64,000 bases of DNA from Ancylostoma caninum (Eukaryota > Nematoda > Chromadorea > Rhabditida > Ancylostomatidae): the NCBI GenBank assembly GCA_037903475.1, contig JBAJFG010000172.1:558001-622000 (forward strand). The letters run 5' to 3'. The notes beneath the pieces are model-generated. The model worked only from the letters and a program-made list of their open reading frames with translations, was not told where the DNA came from and made no database searches. Of this stretch, positions 36,561-47,276 are shown piece by piece (positions within the stretch are counted from its first letter, which is position 1; every line of letters starts with the position of its first letter). A program made the position numbers and the translations under genes.

Positions 36561-37667
36561 CAATCATCCAAGTACTCATCTACCTGCCTGTTATACTGTC
36601 CTGGTTAACACGACGGGGAGGATTCGTTGTAAAAGTTCTGAGAAATCGACCCAGCTCTCTGTGTAAAAAGTTGGATCGCGAACAGTTTTTTGCTATGGAA
36701 AATTCTATTTCCAATATAGGCCACCTCTTGTGCAGGAAGGGGATAATCTGCTCACCTCATCTACCGGAGATGATTCTTGCCGCCAATAATTTTGTAGAGC
36801 ATCACTCATCATACATAAGACAAGACTGAAGTGAAATTTCGTTTTTTCGAGTTTTCAATTCAAGATAGAAAAAAGTCATAACTGCAAATAGAGGCATAGC
36901 TGTCGCTATTGTAGAGGCATAGCTGCCGCCATGTAGGGTCCTTGCCACAAGTTTAGTCAAGCAGCATAAATTTCATACATAACAATCAATCCAGCGCTCA
37001 GCACACGAGAATCTAAGTGATTCATCGAAGATCGTGAACGGGCCATTCTGAACAATGTGCAGATCGATTTTTTAATCAGAAACAGTCACGCGATGTGGCT
37101 ATGTGTTCATCCAATTGTGAAAGGATGGAGGGCTGAACACGAACACGCTGGAAGAGTTAGGAAGATTTTCGATCGCATATACAGTAAGATGCTTGATTGC
37201 ATAAATAGCCTCACCCCTGTACACCAAGAGTTTTGCTGGCTACCACTACGGCAGCGTACTTCGCACAACTATGGTCACACGTATCGAATGTCTCTGGCAC
37301 GTGCAGTAGCGACACCAGCGATAGTTACGCTGCTCTATACTTCTCGAGGAGTATGCTTCTTTTGAGCCCTGCGCCATGGTAACAAGTCGCTGGCGCTGTC
37401 ACCAGCAACTGATCCCGTTCCAGTACGTACAGGAACCATTGTGACAGCGTGGATGTAGGTGAGAAGGAGCATAAAGCCACATCCCCTGAGGAGTATATCA
37501 ACGGCCATGGGTTTTGCAATCGATGTCGCCGATGATGTCGACGTAGGGTGCGCTGAACGCTGCACAGTTTTTTTTTAGCGATAATCTCAACCTAATTGGG
37601 AGTTCGCTATTAATCAAACAGGTTTTTCTCTGCCAAGAAAAATGCGTCATCCGTTCATAGGGTACAG

Positions 37668-37690
37668 TATATAAGGTATGGTATATATAA
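37668..37690 (+). promoter_or_regulatory. Double TATA promoter of the eight-repeat gene
   Basis: TATATAAGG and TATATATAA, 14 nt apart, 68-90 nt upstream of the ATG. Same design as the other peptide genes, though the flanking sequence differs. Confidence 0.5.
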
Positions 37691-37757
37691 CCAATGCAGA
37701 GTTAGTACGTCACAAGCCTTTGTCGGCTGGTTCCCTAGAGGAACCAACTTCTCAGAC

Positions 37758-39947
37758 ATGAAGGTCGCGCTCTTCCTTCTCGTGTGCCTTCTTTGCGGTT
37801 AGTTCGTATAGAAATTAGCTCGAAGAAGTACTCTTTATAGAAACATTACATTTTTTTTCAAGTCGTAACTACATTTGCGAGGAACTGCCCCGTGCCACCC
37901 TGCGATCCAGTTCAGCGGTATGATCACTTTCAAACATTTTTTTTTGCCACTGATGGAAAATATCCCCGAAAATCGCCGGCGATCACCACGATCGCAGCGA
38001 TTCTTGCGGAAAAGAGCTGTAATGGACAGAGAAAAGGGGGAGACTTGTGAAAGTAAAAGCTATTAGAAGCTGTCAGAGGCGATGACGCGAAGACCGATAC
38101 GCATTGTTTCCATTGCCCCTATCGCTTCTATGGTCATTTTCATTCATTCCGAAGTGGTGCAGGGGTGGGGATGCTCCAAATGGAATATGGTTGGACACAG
38201 TTACAAATATTAACAGTTTGCGGACAGCGGAGATGAATTATTGTGATAATATAGAGGCGAAAAATGACCAAATAAACTAATGCTCAACGCAAACCTCTAT
38301 GCAAGTGAACAGCCTTCTATAAAGTAATTAGCGGCGGTAGTAGCCATTTGAGTCTGAACACTTTCAAGTGACTGAATTCTCTGGTGGGAATATCATATCA
38401 TCTGTGCCTTGGCTGCCGCCACAAACTTGGGGTGGGTGACTATTCACACGAAAAGTAATTAACCGGTCGTCTCGCACCTTGCTCACACCTTGTTAAGGGA
38501 CAGGTGACTTAACTCTAATAATCTACTTGAGTCGATATTTCTGACTATCTTGGTGACTCAATGAGTAACTAGCCAGTTCATTCTCATCCTGACTAGTACA
38601 TGCTAGAAGTGAAAGTTGCCTTATTTTCGCAACAATAACTCGTGCACTCATTTTCAGGTGATCAAAGTATGATGACGGGCAAAGTACTCTTTTTGATGCA
38701 CGGTACTTGTCCGCACACTTTTGCAATTCTTGAGACGATTTCTTGGTCCTTCTTTTGGTATCTTCTAGTGGCGATGCTGCTTTTTGTTTCGCCTCTACCA
38801 AAGCGGCAAAACGTCTCTATTTTTCCCTTGCTCAAGAATTAAGGAATGAAAAGTGAAAAGGGAAGGTGAGGTAAAGAAATTTAAATGGTATGCTTCATTG
38901 TACATGGAGAACGAAGAAATCTACTCATTCCATAACAGAAACGGTTTCCAAGTGCACATAGGTTGCGCCGGACTGATAAGTTGTTCAGGAAGTCAATATT
39001 TAGCAGCATGCTGAAGTATTGGTTAGTCGCATCCAGTTGGCGATCAGGAAAGTTCGGAATTATTGAATGCATGAGAGGAAAGTTGATAGCAACTAACGAG
39101 GTGTGAGCGAAGTGCAAGACGACCTCGTTAATTGCTTTCGTATGAAAGGTCCCCTTCCCACAAACTTGAGCTCGAAGCATTGGACGAATGAAGCTCTATC
39201 GCCTGCTTTGTTGTACCGTCTTATTTCGGAAAGGGCCGCATAGAATATTTCTGCTAAGAATTGAATCGAATTGTCATATGTTCATTGTTGTCATTCAATG
39301 TTAGCTAGTCATTGTCAGTAAAAATTTGCCCATCTTGCATAATGTGGTCAGCCATTTGAGGATGAAACTAATCTATATTTATTCCTTCGTTTTTCAGACA
39401 TGAGAGATCTGCTGTGGCAGAAGGAAACATGAGAGAAAAACGCCGTCTTGGTGGAATGTGGTGGAAGCACAGTACTACTCCAGCAGGGGACGTGAGAGAA
39501 AAACGCCGTCTTGGTGGAATGTGGTGGAAGCATAGTACTACTCCAGCAGGGGACGTGAGAGAAAAACGTCGTCTTGGTGGAATGTGGTGGAAGCATAGTA
39601 CTACTCCAGCAGGAGACGTGAGAGAAAAACGCCGTCTTGGTGGAATGTGGTGGAAGCATAGTACTACTCCAGCAGGAGACGTGAGAGAAAAACGCCGTCT
39701 TGGTGGAATGTGGTGGAAGCATAGTACTACTCCAGCAGGGGACGTGAGAGAAAAACGCCGTCTTGGTGGAATGTGGTGGAAGCATAGTACTACTCCAGCA
39801 GGGGACGTGAGAGAAAAACGCCGTCTTGGTGGAATGTGGTGGAAGCATAGTACTACTCCAGCAGGGGACGTGAGAGAAAAACGCCGTCTTGGTGGAATGT
39901 GGTGGAAGCATAGCACTCCGAAGCCCGATGTGCCTCAGGAAGAGTGA
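37758..39947 (+). CDS. Secreted propeptide with eight tandem REKR-GGMWW repeats
   Basis: Exons 37758-37797, 37863-37917 and 39398-39947 (phases 1 and 2) give 214 residues. Exon 1 is a signal peptide (MKVALFLLVCLLC). Exon 2 is VVTTFARNCPVPPCDPVQR, with two cysteines. Exon 3 starts HERSAVAEGN and then holds eight copies of a 21-residue unit: MREKR or VREKR, RLGGMWWKHS, TTPAGD; the last ends STPKPDVPQEE. REKR fits the furin/proprotein convertase rule RX(K/R)R, so processing would release several copies of one Trp-rich peptide (inference). This is the architecture of multi-copy neuropeptide, hormone or antimicrobial peptide precursors. It shares exon structure and ERSAV...KR...GGMWW with the single-copy gene at 51130. 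Intron 2 (1.48 kb) holds a MITE. I know no named family with this motif. Confidence 0.8.
38430..39158. mobile_element. MITE with 10-bp target duplication (Mutator-like)
   Basis: Flanked by CACAAACTTG on both sides (38420-38429 and 39159-39168). The termini are inverted repeats of about 65 bp sharing blocks such as AATTAAC, GGTCGTCT and GCTCACACCT. The left palindrome arm has the uninterrupted site (CCACAAGCTTGAGC), which proves insertion after the duplication. The 729 bp show no transposase. Nine- to eleven-bp duplications fit Mutator-type elements. Confidence 0.85.
39428..39930 (+). repeat. Tandem 63-bp coding repeat, eight units
   Basis: Near-identical 63-bp units encoding the REKR-RLGGMWWKHS-TTPAGD peptide. 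Only a few silent changes separate units, e.g. CGC/CGT and GGGGAC/GGAGAC, so amplification or gene conversion is recent. The mirrored array at 32753-33125 has six units. Confidence 0.9.
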
Positions 39948-40387
39948 AGCAGGCAAGCAAAATAGCTGCCTCGATCTAGAGCATAGCAGTGTTCTTGTTC
40001 CAATTGAAGCAATAAAGCACTTCACTAAAAGGTTCCCATCACAGCAAGTACTTCGATAGAAAGATTTCTGAAGATTCCCTATGGAACTATTCTAATGCAA
40101 AGCTCGAAGCATGCGAATCCTTTCGGCGTATATAGGTGCCTCAGTGATAAGGAAAAAGGTGCAAGCTTCAGCAGTATTACGCCTAAGTATCATGTCGAAG
40201 TCATACCGGGCTCATAAAAATTAATTATTAATGGAAAAATTAAATCAGCCTTGCTTTCTTATCTTCTTCGGTTTTCAGAGAGGTGTTTATTCTGGAATGT
40301 TTTTCTATTTATCACAAAATACTTATTTCTGAACCGTGAAAGTGAAATTTTCCATACGGTGGTGAAGTAAACATATTTAACCAGCGC

Positions 40388-42896
40388 CATACCCGGCCCC
40401 GCTCGGGTATTTCACCGGCCCGGCTCTCTCACGCTGCTGAGGACAATTGCTATTGCCGACAAACTTATTAAAAATGCCCATAATTTTGATGGTCAGCACA
40501 TTAGCGAGGCTCAAGTGACACTTTTCCGCCAATGCGTTAGCGAAAAGCCAACAAAATTATTATATTTCGTTGGGAATGAATCAATGTATTCGTGCACAAT
40601 GGTTGTCATGTTCATGTTCAACTCATTAATGAACCCAGTGGACTCGGGGTAGGAAAGCGAAAAATCGATAAAGTCGACAGACCAATGTTTTGTGCAAAAC
40701 TGTCATCATATTCGTTTCCAACGTATAGGGAAACCGCATCAAACATGTCCTTGCCCGAAATAGAACGAAAATGAGAAAAATCGATGAAATCAATAAATCG
40801 GTATTTTGAAAATGATTGCCATATTTGTACACAGCATAATGGGGAACCCCAGTGAACATGTATTCACCTCCCCATAATGTAGACCAGCGAAACATCAATA
40901 AGATCGATAAATCGATATTTCGCGCAAAATGGTTATCACATTCGTGTTCAGCGTACTAGTTAACCTCAGTAGACCTGTCCTTGCCCGCCCCCGAATGACA
41001 GTGGAAAAATTCGATAAAATGAATAAATCGATAGTGTCGCTGGAAATGGTTGTCATATTTGTGTTAAGCCCATTGAAGTATTCTAACAGGTATGTTCAGG
41101 GCCAAGCATGACGATAGGAAAAACGGACCCTCAGTACGACCCCCCCCCCGTATTCCCTCGTCCAACCCCCATCTTTTCACAATCCCCCCCCCCCCACTCT
41201 ACTCTCGAATGTTTTCTCTGTACATTGAGCACTTTGAAGGAAGAGGACACAAAAGAAACACATTAAAAACCCAAAATTAGAACTAAAAGGAAGTAAAACA
41301 ACCTTGAGGTTGATATTCATCCTTTCTTATCCGATCGGACCAGATAGCCAGAAAGAGCGATCACCTCATCACATGTCAAAACAGGACTGCTTGGCAGCGC
41401 ATGCGAGAAGTCCGTTTTAGCGCTGGGATTTGCTTGGCCACGGGTTCGATTCCCGGCGCCTCCAAGAAGTTTTTGCACGGGTTGGAACCGCTTCAGAATT
41501 TAGTGTAGAGTAGAGAGGATGGAAAGACTCAAAAATGAAGTGAGGGATGCGAAATCGATCGGTTACACATGTGAGAATTTGACTGCAGGGCCCGCCATTT
41601 TGATGTTTTTCAGCGTGTGCATAGTCGACGATCAGCACTATATTTTGCCAGAGTATCAATTTTCTATATCTTCATACCTTTTTGGGAGCTCGATCGGAAT
41701 TCGATGGGAAATTTGCCAAATTTCCCATCGATTCCCCATCTAAATTGCGGGAAAACGAGCGAGCTTCGTGGAGCAAGATTCTGTATTCAAATGGGGAATT
41801 TCCTCACCTAAAACCCATAGTGGAAAAGTTTTCATGATATCTGCAAATTGCTTCTCAGTGGTTTCCCAAACGGATTTACTCCATTTTCACCATCTGTTCA
41901 GATTGCGAGATTTTCATTTCTTCAGCTCCCATGAAGAGAATTTGCTTTTTACCGAAATTTCACTACCTTCACGTAATAGAGCTGCAAGCATTGATTCTTC
42001 ATCATCATTATCGCGCCCGAATGTTTGCTCCTGCATGAGTGAGTGAGATGGGAAATTTCCCCTCGGGGACCCGAAAATTTGGAAAATTTTCCATCGAGCT
42101 CCCAAAAACATTTGAAGCCATAGAAAATTGGAACTCTGGCAAAAGATAGAGCTGATCATCCTCTATGGATACGTTGAAAAGTATTTGCTGATTTCGAGTC
42201 AGAGAACTTCAGCACGAGGTCCAAGCACCCTACTTTTCCACGTTCCGAAGGGACCTGCAGGAGAATTCTCGCATGTGCAATCGATCGATCTCGCTGCCCA
42301 CACTTCATTCTTTAACATTTCCACCCTCTTTGCTCCACACTTGATTTTGAAGTGATTCTGACCCGTGCAAAAACTTATTCAAGGGGTCGGAAATCGAACC
42401 TGTGAAGGCGCCGAAGCCGATTCCTCTCATACGCTGCCAACTAGTCCTGTTTTAACAAATAATGACCTGATAGTTCCTGCTGGCAAGGGCGGACAGTCAT
42501 TTGCCATAATTTCATAAAACGGTCATGAATTTAAGTTCAACGGTCGAACCACCCCTCTACTTACCCCACCCCTACCTCTCCAATACGACCCCTCCTTCCC
42601 AGCCCCCTCCCAAACGGCCCCCTCATGGGAAATTCCCATCGGAAGCTTGACCCTGGGTATGTTCTTGCCAGTCCCTGGGCAAGAACAACGAAAAATCAAA
42701 AAAACCAATACAATCGATAAGCTAGTCGATAAGATCAGGTCAAAGTAGCCTATAACCTCCGCCGGCCCCTGTTGGGTCCACCTGCAAAATTTAGTACGGA
42801 TAGGTTAGTGTTCTGCGATTTCTATAAGTAACATGCAAACGTACAAACACACACAAACACACACTATATAAAACTTTCATTTTTATATATACGGAT
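40388..42896. repeat. Second copy of the 6.5-kb dispersed repeat, interrupted
   Basis: Begins ACCCGGCCCCGCTCGGGTA and has about five degenerate tandem units with AAAATCGATAAA and TTCGTGTTCAGC (40590-41100). It ends 42738-42896 with AGCCTATAACCTCCGCCGGC and TTTTATATATACGGAT. The middle (about 41130-42640) is a separate inverted-repeat insertion. Confidence 0.7.
41330..42470. repeat. Foldback element with tRNA-like (SINE-type) arms
   Basis: Inverted arms of several hundred bp. Each arm carries a TTGGCAGCG A-box-like word (41391-41399 plus; 42432-42440 minus) and a B-box-like GGTTCGATT (41443-41451 plus; 42392-42400 minus). These point outward in opposite orientation and are followed by GGCGCC. 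This suggests a pair of tRNA-derived SINE heads in inverted orientation, not a functional tRNA gene. The centre repeats GATGGGAAATTT words. Confidence 0.5.
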
Positions 42897-43116
42897 AATT
42901 GTGTTAATTTTCACTTCGTATTTGGTTTTAGCTACAATGCCGGTGCGCTGACCGCATCAAGAAGAGTTAAGTGTGGGACCCGCGTGGAGCTCACTAACCA
43001 TTCCGCCATTTTTCTTTATTGTTCGCGAAACCTCCACAACGAACTGTTCTACGGAAAGTTCAGCAGTATTCGGAATCATCTACCTTCGTTGTCTTATCTC
43101 ATTCTTGACTCTTCAT

Positions 43117-45466
43117 TTTAAAGGCAGTGTCTCAGTCAGGTATGATTCCGAGCACTGGGTATGAGAAGAATCTAGGGAAGGTGCTGATTACAAGGTGTAG
43201 GAATCCCTTCTCAAAAGTGCCAAAAACCCCTCCTTCAAAGGCAGTGTCCAAGCAAAACCCTTAGGGCTGAATGCCCACTATATTATGACAGTTAGTCGGC
43301 TCCATAGGTAATTGCCGAAGTTTCAGCGAAATAGTCGCAGACATAAACGAGATATCCGCCTTAGACCCAGTACCCAAACCCATCTCCAGTGCCCAGTCCG
43401 CCGACCCGGCCTCTGCCATTTCACGCGTGGAACTGCTGTAACGTGGAGCTTCGTTGGAAAATATCAAACTGATTGTGGCAGCGTCTCTCTACTGTGACTG
43501 TGACTACTCCGTCTACTTGAATGCGTCTCAAGTTTGCGTATATGTTCTAAACATTCAGATACTGTTGCTCAACGCTCCAGTTCTTCATTTTAGGCGATCT
43601 CGGATCTACAGTTTACAGGTCTATACTTGATGGAGTGCGCGCGAATTCGCGCGCGGCACTACCTTTTTTTCCCTAGCGCAGACGCTGGGAGGGTTCGTCG
43701 CGCACTCCGCCCCTTTCGCCGCGTTCGCGAAAGGACGGGTGACGAACGTCACATAATCCGGGAGATGGCCATTCATACCGAAACTTACCTCTTCTTGTTA
43801 AAACTGGCCAAAAAATAGTACTTTAGAAGGGGTTCAGACCTCTGAAGGGAAAGGAACTGAGTGGTCGAAGCTAAAATTGAGGCAGCGAGCTGGCGCTATC
43901 GATCGATAAAAATTTTCTCTGCGCCCTCTTCTGAGAGAGTGTCGAACATCTCGTTCGCGTTAGTCAGGAAAGGGCTCGGAAAACGGTTTTTTTTCGAGCA
44001 TTTTGTGATCTTTCAAGTTCATATCTGGTATGAGTGAGCCAAGCTGCCCTAGAAACCACAAAAATCCAATACTTGAAAATTTTGCCTGGATACTGCCTTC
44101 AACGGTTTCATTTTGGAGCAAACGTCCAGCCGCCGCATCGAAAGGCGCGCCGCTATCGATCGGCGCCACTCTACGCCACTCCACGTCATCATGCGGCTCC
44201 TTGCATTCGACCTTTCTTGCATGTAGCTATGTAACATCCTCGAATTCTCGCCGACTCGGTCCAAGCGCCCTACCGTGCTAGTATTTTCGACCATAACCTT
44301 GATGCTTGCAAAGCATTGCACGGTACTATTGTATTTTAGCGGCCCCACTATTGACCTAAAACTCAAAGTCATGGATTTCTCTGAAAACTTGCATAGAGGG
44401 GTAATAAGTTGGTTCAGTGGCGGTAGACAGTAGAAGCGCACCCTTCATTTCCAGAGCAAAGAAGCATCTACTGAACTATACGGACGACTTTTATTCCTGC
44501 AGAAGCATTCCAAGCTTCCACAGTTTCAAAACATCTTCAAACAAACACTAAACATTTCAAAGTTCGGATCAAGATCACTCGCGAACCGCCGCGATAGGTA
44601 ATTTGAGGTGCTGACCACGAATATCATATTCATTATCATTCACAGTACTTTTATTGACTTTATTGATTTTATCGATTTTTTCCCATGTATTGACCTCCTC
44701 TCTGAAAACTTGCAAACGGGGGTTTTTGAAGGTGCTAGTAACAGATATATGATAAAGGCTTGGCAAGAAAAGGTAGTCTAAATGCGGAAAACATCAGGAA
44801 AGTCGGAAACTACACTGCCCTACAGAGGAAAATCTGAAGAAAATCTACGAAATCGAGATTATATCGCCAAACTGCGATTATATTCGTGATCATCAACTTC
44901 AACGACGTCTACGTGCACTTTTTCAGAGCGATTCGAGGTATTAGTCGAACTTGCAAAAAAAAAAAAGATAAAATCAATAAAATCGGTACTACCATGCGAA
45001 TGTGATATTCGTTATCAGCACCTCGAATTAGCCCTGTATAAGTTTTCGGAGAAATCCTTGACCTTGAGTTTTAGGTCGATAGTGGGGCCGCTGAAGTACA
45101 ATTAGTACCGTACAACGCTCTGCAAGCGTCAAGGTTATGGTCGGGAGTACTAGCACGATAGGCCGCTTGGAGCAAGGCGCCGAGAATTCGAGGATGTTAC
45201 ACAGCTGCAGGCACGAGAGGTCGAATGCAAGAAGCCGCATGCCGGCATGAAGTGGCATGAAGTGGCATGGAGTGGCGCCGATCGATAGCGCCGCGTCGAG
45301 CTTTCGATGCGGCGGCTGGACGCTTGTACCAAAATGAAACCGTTAAAGAAGGGGGTTTTTGGCATTTTTGAGTCGGGATTCCTACATCTTTATAAACAGT
45401 ACCTTCCCTAGATTCTTCTCATACCCAGTGCTCGAAATCGAACCTGAGCTGAGACACTGCCTTTAA
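43117..45466. mobile_element. Large TTAA-flanked foldback element (piggyBac-like ends)
   Basis: Starts TTTTAAAGGCAGTGTCTCAG and ends CTGAGACACTGCCTTTAA. The termini continue as inverted repeats (GAGCACTGGGTATGAGAAGA near both ends). Long inner arms (about 44080-44400 versus 45040-45345) also pair, e.g. GCGGCGGCTGGACG and GATAGTGGGGCCGCT. The left arm contains an extra segment starting with another AAAGGCAGTGTCC near 43238, a nested insertion. The AGGCAG/TTAA ends equal those of the MITE at 17157. No transposase seen. Confidence 0.7.
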
Positions 45467-45586
45467 GTGCTTTGCTTATCCTATCCAATCTATTACAGCG
45501 TTGAGAAATCGCTATGCTCTGTGAGAACAAATTGTTACTGAGTACGGCAGAATTTTAATTTTTGAGGTAAGTGGGAGCAGCAAAAT

Positions 45587-45922
45587 ATGAGAGATATCCT
45601 TTTTATTGCTATCGGCATTTGTCCGTTCTCATATTTATTTGGATCATTAATTTGTTATAACATCTCACCAGACAAATGTAGAAAAAAAGACTTTCAATGC
45701 ACTGCGGTAAAGCGTCTCTGCTTTGGTCATGAAGTCAATGTAGGATCTCTCGCGACTTCTTTCTGTAGCTCATGTTCGCTCACTTGCATGATTCAAAGCC
45801 TATATGCATTGAAGTTCAATAGGATTGTTACCTATAAATATTCACAGAGATCATTTCAGTTTGCTGGAATATACTACATCACATTAAATGTAAAAATATC
45901 GAACGAATGCAAGAAGTATTAA
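45587..45922 (+). CDS. Possible small secreted cysteine-rich protein
   Basis: Single open frame of 111 residues with a hydrophobic start (RDILFIAIGICPFSYLFGSL). A six-cysteine stretch follows, ending FCSSCSLTC, with spacing C-x5-C-x6-C-x14-C-x2-C-x3-C. This is loosely like ShK-type toxin-fold domains, but the last spacings are reversed, so I do not assign the family. There is no clear TATA, and the 3' half is unremarkable. It sits between mobile elements. It could be a chance frame. Confidence 0.25.
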   Translation: MRDILFIAIGICPFSYLFGSLICYNISPDKCRKKDFQCTAVKRLCFGHEVNVGSLATSFCSSCSLTCMIQSLYALKFNRIVTYKYSQRSFQFAGIYYITLNVKISNECKKY

Positions 45923-46347
45923 TGTGTTTAAGAGTACAGTCATGAACGTGATGATATCCGCGAATGTGTCTAAAAACGAAAAGTTGCAAGAACATTAGTG
46001 ATTGGAGCGACTTGGAAAAAATTTATTATAATTCACATGCGATGCGATAGAAAGCGGAAAATAGGGAAAACCCAAAGCAGCACACAATTTCCCTGTCAAT
46101 TCAAAAGAAAAATTACACGTTTTCGGAGCTCATTAGACTTGAGGAGCAAAAATCATTATTATCAAGCTTTGGAAACCTATGCAAGTCACAAAATGAATAG
46201 GAGCTCCGTCCCACATGAAAATCAATAAATAATATAGATGAAAATATGAAAATCAATAATCGATGTAGTATGGCCATGGGCAATCTGCTAACCAAAAGTG
46301 AATTTCCTCGCAAGGGGCATAGTATACACATAAGAACAGCAATACAG

Positions 46348-46557
46348 TGAGCGTCGATGGCGATGGCCCTTCTGCAGCCTCGAGAAGAACGCCGCGCTAC
46401 CGCGCCGCTCATGCCGGAATCGATGTCGTCTGCTGCCGTTATGCTATTTCTAGCAGCTTTTCCTTTCCGATACGGGAAAAGATAGTCAAATCTTGAAGAA
46501 AAGCGCTTAGAAATAGCATTCCGGCAGCAGACGAAAGCGACTGTACATCGACGCTCA
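46348..46557. mobile_element. Short MITE related to the one at 27204
   Basis: Termini TGAGCGTCGATG and CATCGACGCTCA are inverted repeats. The interior shares CCTCGAGAAGAACGCCGCGC with the 27204 element's CCTCGAGAAGGACGC and folds back on CGGCAGCAGACG. 210 bp, non-coding. Confidence 0.65.
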
Positions 46558-47276
46558 TTGTGCATAGAAATATGGTAGGCAGTAGAGGATGTAGTGCTTA
46601 GTTCTATTTTTAGAGGCATGAGAATTCTAGCATTCTTCCCAGTCCGTGGTGAGGTCTTCAGTTAAGCAATCATGTGAATAAATGGAATATTTTTTGTTCA
46701 AGATGTCGCGGTAGAAGAGACGAAAATTTCCGATATGGTTTTACTCAATGAAACCCGGAGCAGGTATAATACGAAATATAAGTTCACGGAGATAGAGTGA
46801 ACTGTAGATCACACTGCATAAGAGAAACATCCGTGGAACGGTCAAGATTTCGGTATGAAATTTTTCATGAGCCAAGACGAGTGATTCATGACTACGGGCC
46901 CTACCACTGATTCATGACTGCGGGCCCTTGGGATAACGTGCACACTTGAGCACAAACCAATGCAAGTGTGCAAGTGTTCGAAGTGGTAGGACTCGCGAGA
47001 TTTGCCCTATCACCTTAATGCAAGGACTGGAAATGAGAACTTTTCATGTTGGGTCGCTAAGGGGCTGTTCCCGTCTCATCATTCGACTTCTATTTTATTT
47101 ATTTATTACACCATAAGGTGTGCCACAATCAATCGTGGAAGAAAAAAAAACAGCAAACGAAAAACTCTGGAAGTGAAAACACTGCTCTACCGAACAAGTA
47201 ACTTAGAAAATGCAACGAAATCGCCTTCGCCAAGTCTTGGTCCATTTCTAGCTTTAATTTTGAGAGGTAGAGGATA

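Larger units (their letters stand above)
36629..40060. repeat. Right arm of large inverted duplication
   Basis: Inverted partner of 32615-35062. It is about 1 kb longer, because of a 0.73-kb MITE insertion and two extra 63-bp peptide repeats plus small indels. Contains the intact eight-repeat gene. Confidence 0.85.

Noticed and set aside
37057..37365. Open frame of 102 codons, also open in the mirrored arm (34319-34642 minus)
   Set aside because: Conservation follows from the duplication. Differences between copies are mostly amino-acid changing and the frames end differently, so no sign of coding selection.
38430..38520. Spliced leader RNA gene (AATTAACC near the MITE end)
   Set aside because: Only a few bases resemble the SL1 leader and they belong to the element's terminal repeat; no SL RNA structure.
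39348..40025. Long open frames on the other strand and other frames of the 63-bp array (225, 182 and 177 codons)
   Set aside because: A 63-bp repeat is a multiple of three, so any stop-free frame stays open through all units. Only the plus frame of 39398-39947 connects by splicing to a signal peptide and gives furin sites.
41389..41466. Functional tRNA gene
   Set aside because: A- and B-box-like words are present, but I cannot pair a 7-bp acceptor stem and the opposite arm has a diverged inverted copy, so a SINE/foldback origin fits better.
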